Positions 24,001 to 28,812 of a DNA stretch of 28,812 nt are shown here, piece by piece. Position 1 is the first letter of the stretch, and each line of letters opens with the position of its first letter. Both the position numbers and the translations under genes were made by a program. Origin of the DNA: Rhodospirillaceae bacterium (GTDB lineage: Bacteria > Pseudomonadota > Alphaproteobacteria > Rhodospirillales > 2-02-FULL-58-16); assembly GCA_013349695.1 (NCBI GenBank), contig DUZD01000007.1, positions 1-28,812 on the forward strand, read 5' to 3'. Under the pieces are notes generated by a model. That model saw nothing but the letters and a program-made list of their open reading frames with translations. It was not told the origin of the DNA and ran no database searches.

Positions 24001-26472
24001 TTGAGCGCGGCGGCCACCAAAACCGGCTTCGGCGACCGGCCGCGAGCCCTGGCCCCCAAGCCGCCGCTCGCCGCCATCGCCCTCGTCTCCGCCGCCGCCA
24101 TTGGCTACGAGATCCTGCTGTTGCGCCTTTTTTCGATCATCCAGTGGCATCATTTCGCCTACATGATCATCAGCCTGGCGCTGTTGGGGTACGGCTCTAG
24201 CGGCACCTTCCTGGCCATTGCCGGGCGCTGGCCGCAGAGGTCCTATACGGCTTTGTTCGCCGCCAACGCCGTTTTCTTTGGGTTCTCTTCCGTCGGCTGC
24301 TTTCTGTTGGCCCAGCGCGTTCCCTTCAATCCCTTGGAGCTGCTCTGGGAGCCGCGCCAGTTCCTGCTTCTGGCGGCGATCTATGTGCTGCTGAGCATCC
24401 CCTTTTTTTTCGCCGCCAATTGCATTGGCCTCAGCTTTTACCGTTTTCGCGACCGGGTGGGGCGGATCTACGGCTCGGATCTGCTCGGCGCCGGCGTCGG
24501 CGCCGCCGGCGTCATCGTCTTGCTATTGGCCTTGTCCCCCTCGGAAGCCTTGCGGGCACTTGGCGCCCTGGGCCCGGTGGCCGCCGCCCTATCGGTCTTC
24601 GGCTCCGGCGTCAACCGGCGCTGGTTGGCGGTGGCGCTTTTGGCGGCAACGGCGGCGGTGCCCTTGTTGCTGCCCGGCCCGTGGACGGACCTGCGAATGT
24701 CGCCCTACAAGGGACTGAGCCAGGCCTTGCGGGTGTCCGGGGCGAAGGTTGTCGAGCAGCGCTTCAGCCCCTTCGGACTGCTGAGCGTGGTGGAGAGCCG
24801 AAAAATTCCCTTCCGCCACGCTCCCGGCCTGAGCCTTTTGAGTCCCGCCGGCCCTCCCGATCAACTGGCCGTCTTCACCGACGGCGGCGCATTGACGGTC
24901 ATCAACCGTTATCGGGAAAATGAAGCGCCGCCGGCCTATCTGGACTTCCTCACCTCGGCGCTGCCCTATCGCCTGCTTAGGCGTCCGAAGGTCCTGGTGG
25001 TGGGCGCCGGCGGCGGAACCGATGTCCTGCAGGCTCTTTATCACCGGGCCGAGAGCATCGACGCCGTCGAACTCAATCCCCGAATGGCCGACTTGATGCG
25101 CCGGGATTACGCCGCCTTCGCGGGACGGATTTTCGATCGCCAAAACGTCCGCCTTCACGTCATCGAAGCCCGCGCCTTCGCCGCCGCCTCCGAGGACCGT
25201 TTCGATCTGATCCAGATGGCCCTGGTCGACGCCTTCGGCCCGTCCAGCGCCGGGCTCCTCGCCCTCAACGAAAGTTACCTCTATACCGTCGAGGCCCTGG
25301 AGCGGTTCCTGGCCCGCCTCGCCCCCGGCGGCCTGCTCGCCATCACCCGTTGGACCAAGCTGCCGCCCCGCGACGGACCCAAGCTGTTGGCCACCGCCAT
25401 CGCCGCCTTGCGGAAATCGGGCGTGGCCAGGCCGGAACGGCGGCTGGCCTTGATCCGTAGCTGGAAGACGAGCACGCTTTTGGTGAAAAACGGCGAGTTC
25501 AGCGGCGACGACGTCGCCGTCATACGCCGTTTCTGCCGGCGGCGCGCTTTCGATATCGCCTATATGCCGGGACTTCTGGCCGAGGAAACCAATCGCTATA
25601 ACCGTCTCGGGCGGGATTACTTTTTCGAGGCGGCGAGTGCCTTGCTCGGCGCCGGCGGCGAGGACTTCGCCGACCGCTACAAATACGACATCGCTCCGGC
25701 CACCGACGACCGTCCCTATTTCTTCAATTTTTTCAAATGGCGGCTCTTGCCCGAGGTCTTCGGCCTGCGGGGAATGGGCGGATTGGGGCTTATGGAATGG
25801 GGCTATCCGGTTCTTGCCGCGACTCTCGTCCAGGCCGCCGCGGCGGGCCTGCTGTTGATCCTGTTGCCGTTGTGGATCGGCGGGCGCGGCGGGACAGCGC
25901 CAAGCGGCATCCGGCGGCATCGCGTCCTCATCTATTTCCTCGCCCTCGGCCTCGCCTTCCTGTTCGTCGAGATAGCCTTCATCCAGAAATTCATCCTTTT
26001 CCTGAGCCATCCGCTTTACGCGGCGGCGGTGGTGCTTTCGGCCTTCCTTGTTTTCGCCGGTTTGGGGAGCCTGTTCTCGACCCGTCTGAGGCAACGGGGC
26101 ATCGCCGGCACGAGGCCTGGCAATCCCTGTCTGCTCGCCGCCGCCGCCATCGCCGCCATTGCCGCCGGTTTGCTGGCCGTGCTGCCTTCCCTGTTGCCGC
26201 TGCTGGCGCCCTTGCCGGAGCCGGTCAAGGCGGCGGTGACGTTTTTATTGATCGCGCCGCTGGCTTTTTTCATGGGCATGCCTTTTCCCTTGGGGCTGGC
26301 CCGCCTGGGCGAGCAGGACGCGGAACTGATTCCCTGGGCCTGGGCCATCAACGGCTGCGCTTCGGTGCTGGCGGCGGTGCTGGCGACGCTGCTGGCCGTC
26401 GAATTCGGTTTCACGGCGGTGGTCGTGCTCGCCGTCGGCTTTTACGGCGCCGCCGCGTGGGCCTATTTCTGA
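24001..26472 (+). CDS. Polytopic membrane protein with spermidine-synthase-like domain
   Basis: The 823-residue protein has an N-terminal membrane region with about six or seven helices (residues 20-225), a soluble Rossmann domain (about 250-530), and a C-terminal membrane region (about 605-820). The soluble part carries the AdoMet/aminopropyl-donor loop VLVVGAGGGTDVLQAL (331-346), an acidic residue in DAVELNP and RVHVIEARAF-like NVRLHVIEARAF, as in spermidine synthases. Such membrane-fused forms are known from many bacteria, but few have a proven product. The TTG start at 24001 has GAAGGA six bases upstream and is adopted with moderate certainty. It directly follows the exported PCMT gene. 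A terminator-like hairpin comes right after its stop. Polyamine synthesis should not be assumed. Confidence 0.82.
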   Translation: MSAAATKTGFGDRPRALAPKPPLAAIALVSAAAIGYEILLLRLFSIIQWHHFAYMIISLALLGYGSSGTFLAIAGRWPQRSYTALFAANAVFFGFSSVGCFLLAQRVPFNPLELLWEPRQFLLLAAIYVLLSIPFFFAANCIGLSFYRFRDRVGRIYGSDLLGAGVGAAGVIVLLLALSPSEALRALGALGPVAAALSVFGSGVNRRWLAVALLAATAAVPLLLPGPWTDLRMSPYKGLSQALRVSGAKVVEQRFSPFGLLSVVESRKIPFRHAPGLSLLSPAGPPDQLAVFTDGGALTVINRYRENEAPPAYLDFLTSALPYRLLRRPKVLVVGAGGGTDVLQALYHRAESIDAVELNPRMADLMRRDYAAFAGRIFDRQNVRLHVIEARAFAAASEDRFDLIQMALVDAFGPSSAGLLALNESYLYTVEALERFLARLAPGGLLAITRWTKLPPRDGPKLLATAIAALRKSGVARPERRLALIRSWKTSTLLVKNGEFSGDDVAVIRRFCRRRAFDIAYMPGLLAEETNRYNRLGRDYFFEAASALLGAGGEDFADRYKYDIAPATDDRPYFFNFFKWRLLPEVFGLRGMGGLGLMEWGYPVLAATLVQAAAAGLLLILLPLWIGGRGGTAPSGIRRHRVLIYFLALGLAFLFVEIAFIQKFILFLSHPLYAAAVVLSAFLVFAGLGSLFSTRLRQRGIAGTRPGNPCLLAAAAIAAIAAGLLAVLPSLLPLLAPLPEPVKAAVTFLLIAPLAFFMGMPFPLGLARLGEQDAELIPWAWAINGCASVLAAVLATLLAVEFGFTAVVVLAVGFYGAAAWAYF

Positions 26473-26478
26473 ACCGCT

Positions 26479-26508
26479 ATTCCGCCGCTATTCCATTGGC
26501 GGAATTTT
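26479..26508 (+). terminator. Terminator-like hairpin after the membrane protein gene
   Basis: ATTCCGCC (26479-26486) pairs perfectly with GGCGGAAT (26498-26505) across an 11-base loop, and the arm runs into a short T run (TTTT). It begins 7 bases after the stop codon. The T run is short, so efficiency may be moderate. Confidence 0.55.
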
Positions 26509-26702
26509 CGCTGGTGCTAGGGTGTGTACTCATAAACCGAGGGTCTGCTTACTACCGCATTACGGACTTTTGGAGGCTCCGCCTCGGAGTGCCGCTTTGG
26601 CTAGATTCGGCTGTCCAGACCGCCTCCGAAAAACTTCCGCTTTCTCACGCTAAGCCGACATTCCAAATGCCGGACTCTGCTGGGCTTTTTTTTACGATAG
26701 CC

Positions 26703-26733
26703 CACGGTATACCGTGAACAGCTGGCTTGTTCA
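26703..26733. repeat. Two adjoining small palindromes
   Basis: CACGGTATACCGTG (26703-26716) is a perfect 14-bp palindrome. It overlaps a hairpin with arms TGAACA (26715-26720) and TGTTCA (26728-26733). Overlapping dyads like these may be a protein-binding site or remains of a mobile end; nothing further supports either. Confidence 0.45.
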
Positions 26734-26744
26734 CTCGCGATCTT

Positions 26745-26769
26745 GGAGCTTCGCTCCGGCGGGGTTTTT
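26745..26769 (+). terminator. Weak terminator-like stem
   Basis: GGAGC-TTC-GCTCC (26745-26757) forms a tight hairpin, followed after GGCGGGG by TTTTTG. The T run is seven bases away from the stem, so this is a poor intrinsic terminator, and no gene directly upstream on the plus strand needs one. Confidence 0.3.
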
Positions 26770-26824
26770 GTTTGCCCCTTGTTAACCTAACCGTCCATTA
26801 CAGGAACAATGGCCTAGTAGAAAA

Positions 26825-26971
26825 GTAACATCGGCAAAACACCGGGCACACCCGCTCGGCATAGGACTGGGCGCCATATCGAAATTGAGTAATTTCAATC
26901 CCTTAAGGGTATCACGATCACCGTCGAAACCGCCATTTCCCATAACTTGCCCGGTGTTTTGCCGATGTTAC
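26825..26971. mobile_element. 147-bp IS66-like MITE
   Basis: The ends 26825-26848 and 26948-26971 are perfect 24-bp inverted repeats that begin with GTAA. They are flanked exactly by the 8-base direct repeat GTAGAAAA (26817-26824 and 26972-26979), a target-site duplication. IS66-family elements have ends beginning GTAA and make 8-bp duplications, so this is best read as a non-autonomous derivative. The 99-base interior has no ORF and contains a GAAATT/AATTTC hairpin (26881-26896) and CCCTTAAGGG (26900-26909). Perfect ends and an intact duplication suggest a recent insertion. Confidence 0.85.
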
Positions 26972-27000
26972 GTAGAAAACTTCTAACCCTTTGAAAAGAT

Positions 27001-27077
27001 TGGCGCGCCCGGGAGGACTCGAACCCCCAACCTCCTGATCCGTAGTCAGACGCTCTATCCAATTGAGCTACGGGCGC
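27001..27077 (-). tRNA. tRNA-Arg (anticodon ACG)
   Basis: On the minus strand the acceptor arm GCGCCCG (5' end at 27077) pairs with CGGGCGC (27011-27005), followed by discriminator G and an encoded CCA (27003-27001). The D arm (GCTC...GAGC), anticodon stem-loop TCTGA-CTACGGA-TCAGG with anticodon ACG (read as ICG), and T arm with GGTTCGAGTCC are all complete. It is an uninterrupted 77-nt gene. The anticodon decodes CGU, CGC and CGA after A34 is changed to inosine. No integrase or attachment-site duplication is seen at its 3' end, although the MITE lies 22 bases away. Confidence 0.97.
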
Positions 27078-27263
27078 TATCCGTCGTGGACGCTGGCTGG
27101 GCCTTGCCGGAAGGCCGGGGACACTACTCCACACCCACGGGCAAGGCAAGGATGTCGATCCTCGCCTTATCAAGACCCGTCAAGACACGCCGCTAGAGGG
27201 ACAATCCAAACGACCGGGCCATGCCGATGGCCGGGCCGCGATTACGACGGGGAGGACCAGAAC

Positions 27264-27368
27264 GTGTCCGCCGCCGCCGCCAGCTCAAGCGGCGCGCGGC
27301 GGCGGCCGGCGGGACCGCGACAGCGGCTCCCTTCAGGCATGGAAAATCGGAACTTGTGGCGCCATTAA
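27264..27368 (+). CDS. Possible small ORF, 34 codons
   Basis: The GTG at 27264 is preceded at 8 bases by GGGGAGG (27249-27255), a strong ribosome site. The predicted peptide is Ala/Ser-rich, then Arg/Pro-rich (GARRRPAGPRQRLPSG), and ends in NRNLWRH. It resembles no family that I know and has no membrane segment. The ribosome site is the only support beyond the open frame; it may be chance in GC-rich DNA. Confidence 0.25.
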   Translation: MSAAAASSSGARRRPAGPRQRLPSGMENRNLWRH

Positions 27369-27373
27369 CCTTT

Positions 27374-27402
27374 GAGTAGTATCTCGACGAGTAGTATCTC
27401 GA
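27374..27402. repeat. Two tandem copies of a 15-base unit
   Basis: GAGTAGTATCTCGA occurs at 27374-27387 and again at 27389-27402, giving a 15-base period. Each copy contains short GAG...CTC symmetry (GAGTAGTATCTC), so each could form a small dyad. The copies lie about 130 bases upstream of the lipoprotein start and could be a repeated binding site or a chance duplication. Confidence 0.5.
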
Positions 27403-27533
27403 ACGGTCAAATCGAGGTGGAAGTTATTTCTACTCTTTGGAAGTAGTTTTCACGTGGAAATAAATTTTACGGTTTTGGTTATGCGGTTTTTTGAAATGAT
27501 GCCTCAATGTGAAGTTAAGGGCTAAAACGCGAA

Positions 27534-28721
27534 ATGATTTTTCATAGGTGTTGGTTTGTCTTGTCGGGGACGCTTATTCTGCTCCCCGCCTGCGATGTCA
27601 TGTGGCCTTCACTGACCGGCGAGGAACCGGCGGGCACCCCGCCAACGCCAAGGGTTTCACAATCGCCTGCCTTGCCACAAGCGCGGCCAATCCAGCCGCA
27701 ACCGCTATCGCTGCCGGCGGCTCCCTCCGTCGCCACCGTCCCTGGCGTCAACCCGCCACCGCGGCTTGGCGACACCGACTTCCAACCACCAGGCGTCACC
27801 CCCGGCGCCTCGACGGGGACCTTCGTTGGCAAGAAAGTGGAAGAACTGCGCGAAGAGTTGAAGGCATTGATGGACTCCGTTTCCCAGCACAATTCAGAGC
27901 TCCAGCAGTTGCGCGCCAGGATGGTCCAGGATTCGCAACGCTATCACGGCACCATCGCGGCGGTGAATACGCGCCTGCAGGTGGGCACCACGCCCGGCAA
28001 CCCGATCCTGGTGCGGAAGTACAACAGCGCCCAGGCCGATCTCGACCGCATCAGCGCCGATATCGGCGAGATGAACAAGCTGGCCACCGCGGCGACGGGG
28101 GATTCCACCATGTCGGCCTTCCTTTCGGAATCGACCCGCGCCGCTTTCGGCGTTTCCGGCGCCATCGACGATGACCATAGGCAACTGGCCATCCTCGAGG
28201 ACGAAGTCAACCGCACCGTCGTCCTCATCGAGCGTCTGCTCAAGGAAGTCTCCGACGACGTCCGCCGCCAGACCAACTACGTGGCTTCCGAGCGCCGCAA
28301 CCTCAACGTGCTTGCCGCCGGCGTCAAGGGCGGCGAAATTTTCGGCTCCAGTCTGATCACCCATGTGGCGGCCGCCGGCAGCGGTCCGCCGGAGGCGGCG
28401 CGGCCGACCGACACCAGCGGCCGGCGTGCCCTGGTGGTGATTCGTTTCGATCGCGCCAACGTCCCCTATCAACAAGCCCTTTATGCCGCCGTCAGCCGGG
28501 TCCTGGAACGTCGGCCCAACGCCATCTTCGATTTGGTCGCGGTCGCTCCCAGCGGCGGCGGCCCGGCGAGGGTGGCGTTGAATTCCACCAAGTCCCGGCG
28601 TCTCGCCGAGGACGTGCTGCGTTCGCTGGTCGAAATGGGACTGCCGCCGACACGGGTCGCCGTATCCGGCAAAACCAGCGGCGGCGCCAAAACCAACGAA
28701 GTCCATCTTTACTTGCGCTAG
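27534..28721 (+). CDS. Probable lipoprotein with coiled coil and degenerate OmpA-like C-terminus
   Basis: Residues 1-20 form a signal with a lipobox-like ending (LLPAC), making Cys20 the likely lipidated residue. A long Pro/Gln/Ala linker (about 30-95) should span the periplasm, followed by a helical, coiled-coil-prone part (about 98-265) and a compact C-terminal domain (about 297-395). The end of that domain, with SRRLAEDVLRSLVEMGLPPTRV and NEVHLYLR, resembles the closing part of OmpA/MotB peptidoglycan-binding domains but lacks the usual NRR motif. Anchoring or bridging the envelope is inference. The ATG at 27534 gives a normal signal peptide; AAGGG lies 12 bases upstream. It stands alone after an AT-rich spacer. 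I do not recognise a named family. Confidence 0.78.
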   Translation: MIFHRCWFVLSGTLILLPACDVMWPSLTGEEPAGTPPTPRVSQSPALPQARPIQPQPLSLPAAPSVATVPGVNPPPRLGDTDFQPPGVTPGASTGTFVGKKVEELREELKALMDSVSQHNSELQQLRARMVQDSQRYHGTIAAVNTRLQVGTTPGNPILVRKYNSAQADLDRISADIGEMNKLATAATGDSTMSAFLSESTRAAFGVSGAIDDDHRQLAILEDEVNRTVVLIERLLKEVSDDVRRQTNYVASERRNLNVLAAGVKGGEIFGSSLITHVAAAGSGPPEAARPTDTSGRRALVVIRFDRANVPYQQALYAAVSRVLERRPNAIFDLVAVAPSGGGPARVALNSTKSRRLAEDVLRSLVEMGLPPTRVAVSGKTSGGAKTNEVHLYLR

Positions 28722-28750
28722 TACACCCCGGCGGGATTCCTGACCCCATA

Positions 28751-28812
28751 CGATCGCTTTTCCCGCTCTCCCGGTAGGAGCGGACGCGCCGGCGATGCGG
28801 GTACATCGTCAA
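28751..28812. repeat. Partial second copy of the palindromic element (cut by window edge)
   Basis: Beginning CGATCGCTTTTCCCG and ending ACATCGTCAA, this stretch matches the reverse complement of the 3480-3590 part of the larger element (hairpin B) over most of its length, with a gap where the inner stem of about 45 bases is missing. GGTAGG, GCGATGC and ACATCGTCAA are shared in the same order. The remainder lies outside the window. It shows that hairpin B is a dispersed repeat that also occurs without the CTAG-ended outer arms on this side. Confidence 0.7.

Larger units (their letters stand above)
26473..27000. other. Gene-free spacer with hairpins and a MITE
   Basis: A 528-base stretch without a convincing gene. 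It holds a terminator-like hairpin next to the preceding stop, a central part (26510-26700) with no feature that I can name, two adjoining small palindromes, a second weak terminator-like stem, and an IS66-like MITE. The base composition is closer to equal A/T and G/C than in the neighbouring genes. Confidence 0.65.
27078..27533. other. Spacer between tRNA-Arg and the lipoprotein gene
   Basis: A 456-base stretch. It holds a possible 34-codon ORF with a good ribosome site (27264-27368), a 15-base tandem duplication (27374-27402), and a markedly AT-rich tract from about 27404 to 27533, in contrast to the GC-rich 27265-27335. A TTGACG on the minus strand near 27175-27190 could belong to a tRNA promoter, but no -10 box matches it. 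Confidence 0.5.

Noticed and set aside
27001..27077. tRNA-associated integration site for an island
   Set aside because: No integrase gene and no duplicated tRNA 3' end were seen on either side; only a MITE is nearby.
26895..27173. Minus-strand ORF containing PVAQLDRASDYGSGGWGFESS
   Set aside because: This peptide is the well-known false translation of a tRNA gene; the stretch is tRNA-Arg(ACG) with intact cloverleaf and CCA.
1..28812. CRISPR array, toxin-antitoxin or defence system
   Set aside because: No regularly spaced repeats and no recognisable toxin, nuclease or defence gene were found on either strand.

Overview
This window is a GC-rich chromosomal segment from an alphaproteobacterium. 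I infer a Rhodospirillales-type lineage from the divergent acnA/ccmABCDE arrangement, the dnaB-alr-mlaE-mlaF-radA-cvpA-purF-SDR run, the paired DUF465 genes beside purE, and many codons ending in G/C. Family and genus cannot be fixed from this sequence. Nearly everything coding is housekeeping. I see no phage, secretion, defence, CRISPR or biosynthetic cluster, so I do not claim a new multi-gene system. The unusual material lies mostly between genes.

Left part (1-3741): a 93-bp perfect-arm hairpin; a secreted HExxH protein; purE on the minus strand with a clear sigma70-type promoter; a degenerate GGDEF protein; two small DUF465 proteins on opposite strands; and a 312-bp gene-free element with 36-bp perfect inverted ends and two nested hairpins.

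Centre-left (3742-13174): an ALDH7-type aldehyde dehydrogenase converges with acnA (aconitase). Across a 336-bp divergent spacer, which holds a candidate small RNA or attenuator ending in a strong terminator, runs ccmA-B-C-D-E-F (haem export, haem chaperone and lyase for cytochrome c maturation). No ccmG, ccmH or ccmI follows.

Centre-right (13310-21911): dnaB, alr, mlaE-mlaF (lipid-transport ABC core without mlaD), radA, cvpA, purF and an SDR, tightly packed or overlapping. They cover replication, D-alanine supply, outer-membrane lipid traffic, recombination and the first step of purine synthesis.

Right part (21984-28812): an orphan phnW, a protein-L-isoaspartate methyltransferase with an apparent export signal, a polytopic membrane protein with a spermidine-synthase-like domain, an IS66-like MITE with exact 8-bp target duplication, tRNA-Arg(ACG), a lipoprotein with a coiled coil and a degenerate OmpA-like end, and at the window edge a partial second copy of part of the 3312-3623 element.
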